Origin: Streptomyces niger
GTDB taxonomy: Bacteria; Actinomycetota; Actinomycetes; Streptomycetales; Streptomycetaceae
Direction of reading: 5' to 3'
Length of the DNA stretch: 64,000 nt
Assembly: GCF_000718305.1 (NCBI RefSeq)
Contig: NZ_JOFQ01000006.1
Span: 248,001 to 312,000 of the forward strand
Position numbers and translations under genes: made by a program. Below, piece by piece: positions 31,607-39,999 of this stretch (its first letter is position 1; each line of letters opens with the position of its first letter). Under the pieces are notes generated by a model. That model made no database searches. It had not been told where the DNA came from and worked only from the letters and a program-made list of their open reading frames with translations.

Positions 31607-32974
31607 ATGACCGGCTCACCCGCCACCACCGCCGAAGCGCCCGCAGTCACCGCTGCCGTGGCCGCCGAGGCACCCGCCGACCTCGTCGCCCGGCTGCGTG
31701 CCACCTTCCGCGGCGGCCGCACCCGCTCGCTGGAGTGGCGCGCGCAGCAGCTGTGGAAGCTGCGGACGCTGCTCACCGAGCGCCGCGCGGACCTCGCCGC
31801 CGCGCTCCACGCGGACCTGGGCAAGAGCGAGGCCGAGGCCTTCGCCGCCGAGGTGGACTTCCCGATCCGGGAGATCGACCACACCCTGGAGCACCTGGAG
31901 GAGTGGCTGCGGCCCAAGCCGGTCGCCCTGTCCGCCGAGGGCTTCCCGGCGGGCAGCACGGCGGGCACCCGGTACGACCCGCTCGGCGTCGTCCTGGTCA
32001 TCGCGCCCTGGAACTATCCGGCCCAGCTGCTGCTCGTGCCCCTCGCGGGCGCGCTCGCGGCGGGCAACACCGTCGTCGCCAAGCCCAGCGAGCTGGCCCC
32101 GGCCACCTCGGCGCTGCTCGCGCGGCTGCTGCCGGAGTACCTCGACACCGACGCGGTCGCCGTCGTCGAGGGCGGCGTGCCGGAGACCACCGAGCTGCTC
32201 GCCCAGCGTTTCGACCACATCTTCTACACCGGCAACGGCACGGTCGGCCGGATCGTGATGCGGGCCGCCGCCGAGCACCTCACGCCCGTCACCCTCGAAC
32301 TGGGTGGCAAGTCACCGGCGTTCGTCGACCGGGACGCGGACGTGACGCGCACGGCGCAGCGGCTGGCCCGCGCCAAGTTCCAGAACGCCGGCCAGACCTG
32401 CGTGGCGCCCGACTACGTGCTGACCGACCCGGAGACCTCCAAGGCCCTGCAGGGCGCGCTCGCCGAGGCGATCGAGGAGCTGTACGGCACCGACCCGGCG
32501 GCCTCGACCGCGTACGGCCGGATCATCAACCACCGCCACTTCGACCGGCTCACGGGCCTCCTCGGCTCGGGCCGGACCGTCACCGGCGGCGGCCACGACC
32601 GGGAGCAGAAGTACATCGCGCCGACCGTGCTGGCCGACGTCACCCCCGACTCCCCGGTCATGCAGGAGGAGATCTTCGGCCCGGTGCTGCCGATCGTCGA
32701 GGTCGAGGACCTGGACGAGGCGATCGCGTTCATCAACGACCGCGACAAGCCGCTGGCCCTCTACGGCTTCACCGAGAACGAGGCCACCCGTCGCCGGCTG
32801 GCCACCGAGACCTCCTCGGGCGGCCTGGGCTTCGGCATGCCGATGGCTCACCTCCGCATCCCCGACCTGCCGTTCGGCGGGGTCGGCGAGAGCGGCATGG
32901 GCGCGTACCACGGTCCGCACTCCATCGCCACGTTCAGCCACCGCAAGGCGATGCTGGACGTCCCGCTCGCCTGA
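31607..32974 (+). CDS. Aldehyde dehydrogenase (NAD(P)+-dependent, class 3-like)
   Basis: The product is 455 residues, the short length of class 3/fatty-aldehyde-type ALDHs. Visible sites: VVLVIAPWNYPAQLLLVPL (oxyanion Asn), KPSELAPATS, FYTGNGTVGRIVM, the general base Glu in VTLELGGKSPAFV, the nucleophile Cys in NAGQTCVAPDYVL, and EEIFGPVLPI. The last 20 residues (GPHSIATFSHRKAMLD) resemble the C terminus of aldehyde/benzaldehyde dehydrogenases. ATG 31607 opens at MTGSPATT; ATG 31538 upstream has AGGCGG and would add 23 residues. It follows the DJ-1 gene on the same strand. Confidence 0.93.
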   Translation: MTGSPATTAEAPAVTAAVAAEAPADLVARLRATFRGGRTRSLEWRAQQLWKLRTLLTERRADLAAALHADLGKSEAEAFAAEVDFPIREIDHTLEHLEEWLRPKPVALSAEGFPAGSTAGTRYDPLGVVLVIAPWNYPAQLLLVPLAGALAAGNTVVAKPSELAPATSALLARLLPEYLDTDAVAVVEGGVPETTELLAQRFDHIFYTGNGTVGRIVMRAAAEHLTPVTLELGGKSPAFVDRDADVTRTAQRLARAKFQNAGQTCVAPDYVLTDPETSKALQGALAEAIEELYGTDPAASTAYGRIINHRHFDRLTGLLGSGRTVTGGGHDREQKYIAPTVLADVTPDSPVMQEEIFGPVLPIVEVEDLDEAIAFINDRDKPLALYGFTENEATRRRLATETSSGGLGFGMPMAHLRIPDLPFGGVGESGMGAYHGPHSIATFSHRKAMLDVPLA

Positions 32975-32990
32975 AGTACCTGACGGTACG

Positions 32991-33839
32991 TCACCGGCCG
33001 CTCGTCCCTTCCCGTTCCGCCACCGAGCGGAAGTCGTGGGGCGGGCGGCCGGTGAGGCGTCGCACGGTGTCGGTGGTACGGTCCTCGGCTCCGTCGGCGA
33101 TGGCCCGGTCCAGGCCGGCCAGCAGCGCGGCGAACTCGGCCGGCAGCTCCTTCGCCAGGTGGGCGCGGAGCTCGTCCTGGGTCAGCGAGCGGTGGACCAC
33201 GGGCCGGCCGCTGACCTCGGTCATGATGGCCGCGATGTCGTCGTAGCCGAGCGCCTCGGGGCCGGTGAGGACCAGGTCGGTACCGGGCGCCCGCTCGTCG
33301 GTCAGGGCACGCACGGCGACGGCGGCGATGTCGTCGGCGTCCACGAAGCCCACGCGGCCGTTCCCCGTGGCGCTCAGGAGGGTGCCGTGCTCCCGGATGC
33401 TCTCGGCGTGCACATGACCGCCCAGGAAGTTCTGCATGAACCAGGACGGCCGCAGCACCGCCCACTCCTCGAACAGGCCGGGCAGCTCCCGGTGCACGGC
33501 CCCCACCGCGGGACCGCCCTCGGGGATGGCCGAGGAGCTGAGCAGCACCGCACGGCGCACCCCGGCGGCGCGCGCCTGCCGCAGGAAGGGCAGCATGACC
33601 GCGGCCGGGTCGGGGTCGCCCACCGGCGGTACGAGGTAGAGGCGGTCGGCCCCGGCGAGCGCCGCGCCGTGCGTGGCCGGGTCGTACCAGTCGAAGCGGA
33701 CGGGCTCGGCGCCCGGCACCGGGGTGCCGCGCCGGCTCGCCGCCCTGACGCGGTGGCCCGCCGCGGACAGCCGTGCCGCGGTACGGCTGCCGGTGGTGCC
33801 GGTGGCGCCGATGACCAGGGTGGTGCCGGCCGTGCTCAT
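32991..33839 (-). CDS. NmrA-like NAD(P)-binding protein
   Basis: The product is 282 residues. The Rossmann site is TTLVIGATGTTGSRTAARLS with the arginines of an NADP-type site (VRAASRRG). The later part has VLRPSWFMQNFLGG and FVDADDIAAVAVRAL, typical of the NmrA/atypical SDR group (YtfG-like). The usual Tyr-x3-Lys catalytic pair is absent, as in NmrA proteins, so it is either a quinone/NADPH-linked reductase or a redox sensor. It overlaps the upstream SnoaL-like gene by 4 bp (ATGA). Both are divergent from a TetR gene and probably under its control. Confidence 0.9.
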   Translation of the reverse strand: MSTAGTTLVIGATGTTGSRTAARLSAAGHRVRAASRRGTPVPGAEPVRFDWYDPATHGAALAGADRLYLVPPVGDPDPAAVMLPFLRQARAAGVRRAVLLSSSAIPEGGPAVGAVHRELPGLFEEWAVLRPSWFMQNFLGGHVHAESIREHGTLLSATGNGRVGFVDADDIAAVAVRALTDERAPGTDLVLTGPEALGYDDIAAIMTEVSGRPVVHRSLTQDELRAHLAKELPAEFAALLAGLDRAIADGAEDRTTDTVRRLTGRPPHDFRSVAEREGTSGR

Positions 33840-34261
33840 CGGGTGCTCCCGGCGAAGTCGGCGCCGGATTCGAGCACGGCGAGCGGGTTCCAGTAGTCGC
33901 GGTAGGAGGCGATGCGCCCCTCCCGGACGGTCACGACGGCGATGTACGTCATGTCGTACGGCGCGCCGGTCCGTACCAGGCGGCCCACGCCGCGCATCTC
34001 GGCCACGATGGTCTCCGGGTCCTCGGTCCGGTGGATCCGCAGCTCGGGGATGTCGTGCAGGTCGATGTGGTCGGGATAGCCGCGCATGTAGGCGGCGACG
34101 GCGTCCCTGCCCTCCAGCCGCCGGGGCCACCCGTCGGGTGCGAACGGGAACTCCATGACGCCGTCCTCGGCCCACAGGCCGACCCACCCGGGGATGTCCT
34201 TGTCGAGCAGGAGGCGAAGGCCGTGGCGGAACAGCTCTTCCGGTGCGGTGTGTGCGGGCAT
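33836..34261 (-). CDS. SnoaL-like / NTF2-fold protein
   Basis: The product is 141 residues with the NTF2-like cone fold signature: helix PEELFRHGLRLLLDKDIPGWVGLWAEDGVMEFPF, LEGRDAVAAYMRGY, and strands EMRGVGRLVRTGAPYDM and VTVREGRIASYRDYWNPLAVLE. Members include polyketide cyclases, isomerases and ligand-binding proteins; no catalytic set can be assigned. The stop overlaps the NmrA-like start. Its promoter faces the TetR gene and holds two palindromic operators, so this two-gene operon should be derepressed when the TetR ligand is present. Confidence 0.88.
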   Translation of the reverse strand: MPAHTAPEELFRHGLRLLLDKDIPGWVGLWAEDGVMEFPFAPDGWPRRLEGRDAVAAYMRGYPDHIDLHDIPELRIHRTEDPETIVAEMRGVGRLVRTGAPYDMTYIAVVTVREGRIASYRDYWNPLAVLESGADFAGSTR

Positions 34262-34285
34262 GGGTGTCCTCTCTTCCCATAGAAT

Positions 34286-34330
34286 GCGGACCCTGGGTCC
34301 GCTTCGAAAAATATACGGACCCGTGGTCCG
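34286..34330. promoter_or_regulatory. Two palindromic TetR operators in the divergent promoter
   Basis: GCGGACCCTGGGTCCGC (34286-34302) is a perfect 17-bp palindrome. CGGACCCGTGGTCCG (34316-34330) repeats the same half-sites CGGACC/GGTCCG. Centres are 29 bp apart, nearly three helix turns, with A/T-rich DNA between (34305-34315). The layout suits cooperative binding and control of both directions. Confidence 0.85.
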
Positions 34331-34350
34331 CTTTGTAAAGGAGACGCCGC

Positions 34351-34950
34351 GTGCCCGACCGCAAGCCCCGCAAGGACGCAGCCCGCAACCGGGCGGCCGT
34401 CCTCGCGGCCGCCGACACCCTCTTCACCCGCTGCGACAGCCCCGACGACGTCACCATGGCCGACGTCGCGACGGCGGCCGGCGTCGGCAAGGGCACCCTC
34501 TTCCGGGCGTTCGGCGACCGCACCGGCCTGATCCGGGAGCTGTACGCCGCACGGCTCCAGCCCATCGAGGAAGCCGTCGAGGCGGGCCCGCCGCCCCTGG
34601 GGCCGGACACCCCGCCGCGCGACCGGGTGCCCGCGCTGCTCGACGCGCTCCTCTGCTTCAAGCTCGACAACCGCCGCCTCGCGCTGGCCCTGGAAGGCAC
34701 CGGCAGCGCGAGCCCGTACGACGCGGGCCACTACGCGCGCTGGCACGCCCTGCTCCGGGACATGCTGGAACAGCTCCCGGGGCTGCCCACTGCCGGCTTC
34801 ACCGCCCACGCCCTGCTCGCCGCCGTACGCGCCGACCTCGTCGAGCACCTGGCCGGCCCGGAGGGCGTACCGCGCGACACCCTCCGCGCGCAGCTGGCGG
34901 CCCACACCGCCACCGTCCTCGGCACCTCCGTGCAGGGTGATCCCGCTTGA
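34351..34950 (+). CDS. TetR family transcriptional regulator
   Basis: The product is 199 residues. The TetR_N DNA-binding domain covers about residues 8-60 (RNRAAVLAAADTLFTRCDSP, VTMADVATAAGVGKGTLFRAFGDRTGLIRELY). The C-terminal ligand domain is helical and includes DRVPALLDALLCFKLDNRRLAL, HALLRDMLEQL and ALLAAVRADLVEHL. GTG 34351 is fixed by AAAGGAGA seven bases upstream. It is divergent from the SnoaL/NmrA operon and probably autoregulated through the paired palindromes. The inducer is unknown. Confidence 0.93.
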   Translation: MPDRKPRKDAARNRAAVLAAADTLFTRCDSPDDVTMADVATAAGVGKGTLFRAFGDRTGLIRELYAARLQPIEEAVEAGPPPLGPDTPPRDRVPALLDALLCFKLDNRRLALALEGTGSASPYDAGHYARWHALLRDMLEQLPGLPTAGFTAHALLAAVRADLVEHLAGPEGVPRDTLRAQLAAHTATVLGTSVQGDPA

Positions 34951-34976
34951 CACACCGCGGAGTTACTGTGCCGGGC

Positions 34977-35534
34977 ATGGCCAGTGACCCCTGTGTTCTG
35001 CCGGGCGGCGTCGTGCTGCGCCCGGCCGTCGCCGACGACGCCGAAGGGCTGCTCGCGGCGTACTCGCACAACCGTGAGCACCTGCGCCCCTGGGACCCGC
35101 TGCGGGAGCCGGACTTCTACACCCTGGAGGGGCAACGGGAGCGGCTGCTCGGCCAGTTGGCGGAGCGGGACGAGGGCCGGCTGATGCTGTGGGTGCTGAC
35201 GTCCGGCCCCCGCATCGTCGGCGTCCTCACCCTCTCCGGCATCCGGTACGGCCCGTCCTGCAGCGGCAGCCTCGGCTACTGGATCGACGTCGACCACACC
35301 GGCAAGGGGCTGGCGAGCGCGGCCGTCGAGGCCGCCGTCCGGTACGCCGACGAGGCCGGGCTGCACCGCCTCGAAGCGGGCACGCTGCTGCACAACACCG
35401 GCTCGCAGCACGTCCTGCGCAAGTGCGGCTTCGAGCCCTACGGCGTCGCGCCCAAGTACCTCCACATCAACGGCGAGTGGCAGGACGTCCGGCTCTTCCA
35501 GCGCATCCTCAACGACCGCCCGCCGCGCGTCTGA
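34977..35534 (+). CDS. GNAT family N-acetyltransferase (RimJ/RimL-like)
   Basis: The product is 185 residues. It shows GVVLRPAVADDAEGLLAAY, HLRPWDPLREPDFYTLEGQ, IVGVLTLSGI, GSLGYWIDVDHTGKGLASAA (acetyl-CoA site with G-K-G-L-A), LHRLEAGTLLHNTGSQHVLRKCGF and a C-terminal YLHINGEWQDVRLFQRI. These are features of the RimJ/RimL group, which acetylates ribosomal protein N termini, tRNA-linked or small substrates. ATG 34977 is listed; GTG 34968 lies at better distance from GCGGAG and may be the real start. It begins 26 bp after the TetR stop. Confidence 0.92.
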   Translation: MASDPCVLPGGVVLRPAVADDAEGLLAAYSHNREHLRPWDPLREPDFYTLEGQRERLLGQLAERDEGRLMLWVLTSGPRIVGVLTLSGIRYGPSCSGSLGYWIDVDHTGKGLASAAVEAAVRYADEAGLHRLEAGTLLHNTGSQHVLRKCGFEPYGVAPKYLHINGEWQDVRLFQRILNDRPPRV

Positions 35535-35570
35535 CGAGGCCTCCGGCCGTCCGGCGCACCTCGGATCTTG

Positions 35571-36239
35571 TCAGCCCCGCAGGTACGTCAGGACGGCCAG
35601 GACGCGGCGGTGGACGGTGCTGTCCACGGGGAGGTCGAGCTTCTGCAGGATGCTGCCGATGTGCTTGTTGACGGCGGCCTCGGTGACGAACAGGCCACGC
35701 GCGATGGCGGTGTTGGAACGGCCCTCGGCCATCAGGCCCAGCACCTCCCGCTCGCGCGGCGTCAACCGCTGCAACGGGTCCTGGCGGCGGCGCAGCAACT
35801 GACGGACGACCTCCGGGTCGATGACCGTGCCGCCGGCCGCGACCGCGGTGACCGCGTCGGCGAACTCCGTCACCGCGCTGATCCGGTCCTTCAGCAGGTA
35901 CCCCACCCCGCTGTCGCCGCCGAGGTCCAGCAGGTGGGTGGCGTAGGACTGCTCGACGTACTGGCTCAGCACGAGCACCGGCAGGTCGGGCAGGTCCCTG
36001 CGCAGCGCCACGGCGGCCCGCAGCCCGTCGTCGCCGTGGCCCGGCGGCATCCGCACGTCGCTGACGACGATGTCGGGCCGGTGCGTGTGCACGGCGGTGA
36101 CCAGCGCTTCGGCGTCCCCGACCGCCGCGAGCACCTGATGCCCGAAACGGGTCAGCACGCCGACCACCCCGTCCCGCATCAGGGCCGAGTCCTCGGCGAG
36201 CACGACGCGCAGGGGTGTTCCCGCGGGGTTCAGCGGCAC
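35571..36239 (-). CDS. NarL/LuxR-family response regulator
   Basis: The product is 222 residues. The receiver domain (about 8-130) has the acid pair in VVLAEDSALMRDGVVGVL, the phosphorylated Asp in PDIVVSDVRMPPGHGDDGL, and the Lys in GVGYLLKDRISAVTEF. The LuxR helix-turn-helix is at about 150-215 (LQRLTPREREVLGLMAEGRS, NTAIARGLFVTEAAVNKHIG, SILQKLDL). It starts at GTG 36239, after GGAG, and overlaps the sensor kinase gene by 10 bp. Together they form a two-component system whose likely target is the divergent serine hydrolase gene and its own promoter, through the palindrome at 37473. Confidence 0.93.
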   Translation of the reverse strand: MPLNPAGTPLRVVLAEDSALMRDGVVGVLTRFGHQVLAAVGDAEALVTAVHTHRPDIVVSDVRMPPGHGDDGLRAAVALRRDLPDLPVLVLSQYVEQSYATHLLDLGGDSGVGYLLKDRISAVTEFADAVTAVAAGGTVIDPEVVRQLLRRRQDPLQRLTPREREVLGLMAEGRSNTAIARGLFVTEAAVNKHIGSILQKLDLPVDSTVHRRVLAVLTYLRG

Positions 36240-37438
36240 GGCAGCTCCACATGGATCAGGGTTGGTCCGCCGGCCGGGCTGGACAGCCACAGCCGGCCGT
36301 CGGTGGCCTCGACCCGGTCGGCGAGGCCGGTCAGGCCGGTCCCGGCGGCCGGATCGGCGCCGCCGGTGCCGTCGTCGCCGACCGACAGGACGAGGGTGTC
36401 CGTACGCAGCCGGGCCCGCACCTCGGCGCGGCCCGCTCCGCTGTGCTTGGCGACGTTGGCCAGCGCCTCGGCGACGACGAAGTACGCGGTGGTCTCCACG
36501 CCGGGCGGCAGGCGGTGCGGCAGCCGGATGTCTACCTCGACCGGCACGGACGACCGGGTGGCGAGGTTGTCCACAGCGGCCGCGAGTCCGTGGTCGGTGA
36601 GCGCCTTCGGGTGCACGCCGCGGCTCAGCTCCCGCAGCTCCTGCACGGCGAGCGTCAACTGCTCCTGCGCGTCGGCCAGCTGCCGCTCGACGGGGGAGCC
36701 CGGCGCCGCGTCCAGGCGGGCGAGGCCCAGCAGCACGTTCAGCGACACCAGCCGCTGCTGGGCGCCGTCGTGCAGGTCCCGCTCGATCCGCCGGCGCTCG
36801 GCGTCGAAGGCGTCCACCAGCCGCGCCCGGGACGCCCGTACCCGCGTCAGCTCCTGGTCGCGCGGGGCCAGCAGCAGGCGGGTCAGCGCGGCGCGGGCTC
36901 CGGCCCAGGCGGTGAGCGTGTACGGGGCCGCGGGCAGCATGCACAGGCCGATGACCGCGAAGGGCCAGGCGCCCGGGTCGTCCAGGGGCGAGGTGCCGAC
37001 GACGAACGGCAGCACCAGCGCGAAGCCCAGTACCAGCAGATCCATCCACCACAGCGCGGCCAGCGACACCGCCGTGAAGCCCAACTCCCGCCAGGTGACC
37101 GGCTCGTGCAGCCGCGTCGAAAGCCAGGCGCGGCGGCCGGGGCGCGGCGGCGGGCGGTGCGGATCGGGCGCCGGGTCGGAGTCCACCAGCCGCAGCCGCC
37201 ACCGCTCGACGCGCGCCACGAGGATCCCCGACAGCGCCACGCCCAGCAGGACGGCCACGCCCACCCCGACGGCGAGCAGCACCAGTCCGGCGACCGTCAG
37301 CAGCACCAGCACCGTGCCCGCGGCCGCGCCGAACGCGACGCCGGTGAGCAGGTAGGCCAGCGAGCGCCAGGGCCACGCCGAGGTCAGGAACCGCAACGGG
37401 CGCTGCGCGAGAGCCTGCCAGGCGGTCTCGGGACGCAC
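36230..37438 (-). CDS. Membrane sensor histidine kinase (HisKA_3 family)
   Basis: The product is 402 residues. Two hydrophobic helices lie in about 20-72 (AYLLTGVAFGAAAGTVLVLL, LLAVGVGVAVLLGVALSGIL) and two or three more in about 112-185 (LGFTAVSLAALWWMDLLVLG, WPFAVIGLCMLPAAPYTLTAW). This resembles the bacterial sensor domain of Streptomyces kinases such as those paired with NarL-type regulators. The dimerisation box carries the phosphorylated His in RRRIERDLHDGAQQRLVSL. The ATPase domain has the N-box FVVAEALANVAKHSGA and GDDGTGGADPAAGTGLTGLADRV. GTG 37438 is the only start before the membrane region; no clear ribosome-binding site is seen, so the message could be leaderless. Confidence 0.9.
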   Translation of the reverse strand: MRPETAWQALAQRPLRFLTSAWPWRSLAYLLTGVAFGAAAGTVLVLLTVAGLVLLAVGVGVAVLLGVALSGILVARVERWRLRLVDSDPAPDPHRPPPRPGRRAWLSTRLHEPVTWRELGFTAVSLAALWWMDLLVLGFALVLPFVVGTSPLDDPGAWPFAVIGLCMLPAAPYTLTAWAGARAALTRLLLAPRDQELTRVRASRARLVDAFDAERRRIERDLHDGAQQRLVSLNVLLGLARLDAAPGSPVERQLADAQEQLTLAVQELRELSRGVHPKALTDHGLAAAVDNLATRSSVPVEVDIRLPHRLPPGVETTAYFVVAEALANVAKHSGAGRAEVRARLRTDTLVLSVGDDGTGGADPAAGTGLTGLADRVEATDGRLWLSSPAGGPTLIHVELPCR

Positions 37439-37472
37439 GCGGCATACGGTACCGCCGTGCCGATCATGTGAC

Positions 37473-37490
37473 GGTAGTGCGGGCACTACC
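37473..37490. promoter_or_regulatory. Perfect 18-bp palindrome, candidate response-regulator operator
   Basis: GGTAGTGCGGGCACTACC has 8-bp arms around 2 bp. It lies in the 111-bp gap between the divergent kinase gene (start 37438) and serine hydrolase gene (start 37550). Confidence 0.6.
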
Positions 37491-37549
37491 TTCGCCCCTC
37501 CCTCCAGCGCCAATGCGCGGAGCACGCCGGACCGGCTGGGATACCGGGC

Positions 37550-39154
37550 ATGGAAAAGAACTCTCCGGTCGCGGCGAAGCATCCGACGCAATGGGCGGTA
37601 CGGCGACGGGCGGCCGCGCTGTTCCTGGCCCTCTTGACGCTGCTGGGCGTGGCTCCGTCCGCCGCGGCGGCGCCCGCAGCGCCGCCCGCCGCCGTCACCC
37701 CGGCCGCCGTGGACCGTTACGTACGCGACTACATGGCCCGTACCGGCCTGCCCGGCGCGGTGGTCGCGGTCACCAAGGGGAACCGGATCATCCGCACCGC
37801 CGGGTACGGGCACACCGCGGGCGGCGCGCGGCTCACCGCCCGCAGCCGCGTCCCGGTCGCCTCCGTCTCCAAGTCCTTCACCGCCCTCGCCGTCCTCCAG
37901 CTCGCCGACGCCGGCCGCGTGGATCTGGACGCGCCCGTCCGGCGCTACCTGCCGGAGTTCCGGCTCGACGACGAGCGGGCCCGGCGGATCACCACCCGGC
38001 AGCTGCTCAACCAGACCTCCGGCATGGAGGACAGCACCTACCCCGACATGGCCGTCGACCAGCCGCACACCCTGCGCGGCGCCGTCGCCGCCATGCGCCA
38101 CTCCGGGCTGGCCACCGCACCCGGCACCCGCATGCGCTACCACAACTCCAACTACGTCGTCGCCGCGCGGCTGGTGGAGGTGGTGAGCGGTCAGCCGTTC
38201 GCCGACTACCTCACCGACCACGTGTTCCGCCCGCTCGGCATGCGGCACACCCGTACCGTCGACAGCACCACCGACATGCCCGAACGCGCCCGCGGCCACG
38301 TCCGCGCGTACGGCACGACGGTCGCGCTCCCGCACCCGCGGCTCTTCGTGGCCGGCAGCTTCGGCGTCGTCACCACCGCCGACGACCTCGCACGCTGGCT
38401 GATGATGCAGAACAGCGGCGGGCTGGCGGCGGACGGCCGGCGCATCGTCTCGGCCCGCGCCGTCGCGACGATGCACACGCCGGGCAAGGCCACCGAGCAC
38501 ACCGACTACGGCATGGGCTGGTGGCTGCGGAAGGAGCCGGGACGGGCCACCGAGATCCAGCACAACGGCCAGCTGTTCACCCGGACCGCGATCCAGACCC
38601 TGCTGCCCGGCAGCGGCTACGGCATCGCCGTGGCCGGCAACACCGGGTTCCTCTCCGGCGAGGACAGCGGGATCATCGCCCGCGGCCTCTCCGACCTGGC
38701 GCAGGGCCGGCAGCCCACGGACGAGGAACCCTTCACCATGACCGCCGACCTCGTCCTCGGCGCGCTGACCCTGCTCGTCCTCGGGCTCGGCACACTCGGC
38801 GTGGTCCGCTCCCGGCGCTGGGCCCGGCGCGCCGCAGCGCGCCCCTGGTGGCGCCCGGCCCTGCGGCTGCTGCCGTACGCCGCGCCCCTCGCCCTCTGCC
38901 TCTTCCTCAGCGACCTGGTCGGCTGGTCGATGCGCAGGGCCGGGCCCTTCTGGCAGGTGGCGTACGCCTGGCCGGCCCTGACGGTCTGGGTCGTCGCGAG
39001 CGCACTGGCCGCCGCGACCGTCGTCCTCGTACGCATCGTCAGGACGGTGGCGGCCCGCCGCGCGGCCGGCGGGCGCACGGACAAGAGCAGGGACACGGGG
39101 GTCAGCGGCGCAGCCGGACCCGGTAGGAGTACTGCTCCGGCAGGAAGTAGCTGA
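37550..39154 (+). CDS. Exported serine hydrolase (beta-lactamase class C / PBP4* fold) with membrane C-terminus
   Basis: The product is 534 residues. A signal peptide covers about 1-41 (RRRAAALFLALLTLLGVAPSAAAA). The catalytic domain has the SxxK motif VASVSKSFTALAVLQL, the Tyr motif in MRYHNSNYVVAARLVEVV, and HNGQLF, the third motif in place of KTG. This is the class C beta-lactamase/D,D-peptidase/esterase family. Three to four helices follow after residue 400 (ADLVLGALTLLVLGLGTLGV, LPYAAPLALCLFLSDLVGW, WPALTVWVVASALAAATVVL). It would act outside the membrane; substrate unknown (peptidoglycan, peptide or ester). The end overlaps the convergent GntR gene by 53 bp. Confidence 0.9.
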   Translation: MEKNSPVAAKHPTQWAVRRRAAALFLALLTLLGVAPSAAAAPAAPPAAVTPAAVDRYVRDYMARTGLPGAVVAVTKGNRIIRTAGYGHTAGGARLTARSRVPVASVSKSFTALAVLQLADAGRVDLDAPVRRYLPEFRLDDERARRITTRQLLNQTSGMEDSTYPDMAVDQPHTLRGAVAAMRHSGLATAPGTRMRYHNSNYVVAARLVEVVSGQPFADYLTDHVFRPLGMRHTRTVDSTTDMPERARGHVRAYGTTVALPHPRLFVAGSFGVVTTADDLARWLMMQNSGGLAADGRRIVSARAVATMHTPGKATEHTDYGMGWWLRKEPGRATEIQHNGQLFTRTAIQTLLPGSGYGIAVAGNTGFLSGEDSGIIARGLSDLAQGRQPTDEEPFTMTADLVLGALTLLVLGLGTLGVVRSRRWARRAAARPWWRPALRLLPYAAPLALCLFLSDLVGWSMRRAGPFWQVAYAWPALTVWVVASALAAATVVLVRIVRTVAARRAAGGRTDKSRDTGVSGAAGPGRSTAPAGSS

Positions 39155-39842
39155 TCGCCAGCTCCACGCGGCGGCCCTCGGACGTGGTGTAGAGCCGGTC
39201 GATGCGCAGCAGCGGGTGGCCCGGCTCGCACGCCAGCTCCGCCGCGACGGCCGCCGGGGCCGGCGCGACCGTGATGGACTGCTCGGCCTCCGTGATGGGC
39301 GAGTCCAGCCGGTCGTCCAGCAGGCCGATGATGGTGAAGGTGGAGCGCGCGCCGGCCTCGGCGAGCTGCGCCACGTCCGCCAGCGTCTCCCCGACGTCCG
39401 GCGGCAGCCACACCGTCGTATGGCAGAACGGCACGTCGTCGTGGAGCCGGCGGAAGGCGAGGGTGTGCACCACGTCGCTGTCCAGCCGCAGCCGCCCGGC
39501 CGCGTCGATGTCCACCCGCCGCCGCAGCGGCCCGGTCAGCTGCATGGTCGTGTCCAGCGACAGGCCCATCAGGTCGTCGACCGAGCCGAACCTGCGGAGG
39601 TAGCGGCCGTCGCGCGGCGCGGCGAACGTGCCGCGCCCGGGCACCCGGTACACCAGGCCCTCGGCGACCAGGTCATGGAAGGCACGGCGCACCGTCTGCC
39701 GGCTGACCCGGTACTTCTCGGCCAGCTCCGCCTCGGTCGGCAGCCGCACCCCCTTGGGGTACCGGTCGACCGCCAGATCCGTGCGCAGGTCGTCCGCGAG
39801 CTGCTGGTACGCGGTCCGTCCACGGGTCGGCTTGTTGGCCAT
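39102..39842 (-). CDS. GntR family transcriptional regulator (HutC/UTRA type)
   Basis: The product is 246 residues. The winged helix spans about 10-75 (TAYQQLADDLRTDLAVDRYP, KGVRLPTEAELAEKYRVSRQ, TVRRAFHDLVAEGLVYRVPG, RGTFAAP). The UTRA ligand domain spans about 95-240 (HTLAFRRLHDDVPFCHTTVW, SPITEAEQSITVAPAPAAVA, CEPGHPLLRIDRLYTTSEG, ISYFLPEQYSYRVRLRR). It lies behind the lyase-hydratase-MFS operon, separated by a terminator, and is the only local candidate to control the C5-dicarboxylate-type cluster. ATG 39842 is listed; GTG 39845 is equally possible. Confidence 0.92.
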   Translation of the reverse strand: MANKPTRGRTAYQQLADDLRTDLAVDRYPKGVRLPTEAELAEKYRVSRQTVRRAFHDLVAEGLVYRVPGRGTFAAPRDGRYLRRFGSVDDLMGLSLDTTMQLTGPLRRRVDIDAAGRLRLDSDVVHTLAFRRLHDDVPFCHTTVWLPPDVGETLADVAQLAEAGARSTFTIIGLLDDRLDSPITEAEQSITVAPAPAAVAAELACEPGHPLLRIDRLYTTSEGRRVELAISYFLPEQYSYRVRLRR

Positions 39843-39952
39843 CACATCCTCGTCGCCGTTCGGGTGGGAAGGGATGGCCAGCTTATCGGCCGGGGAACGC
39901 GCCGGTCACCTGCGGGGACGGCACGGCGGCCGCCCGCGGGCGGCAGACCCCC

Positions 39953-39989
39953 GGCTCGCGGGCCCGGTATGTCCGGCCGCCCGCGAGCC
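39953..39989 (-). terminator. Terminator of the lyase-hydratase-MFS operon
   Basis: An 11-bp stem GGCTCGCGGGC (39953-39963) and GCCCGCGAGCC (39979-39989), with an inner CCGG/CCGG stem, lies just past the stop of the CitE-like gene. It separates that operon from the GntR gene, whose promoter must lie in 39843-39950. Confidence 0.75.
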
Positions 39990-39999
39990 TGACCGGCGG

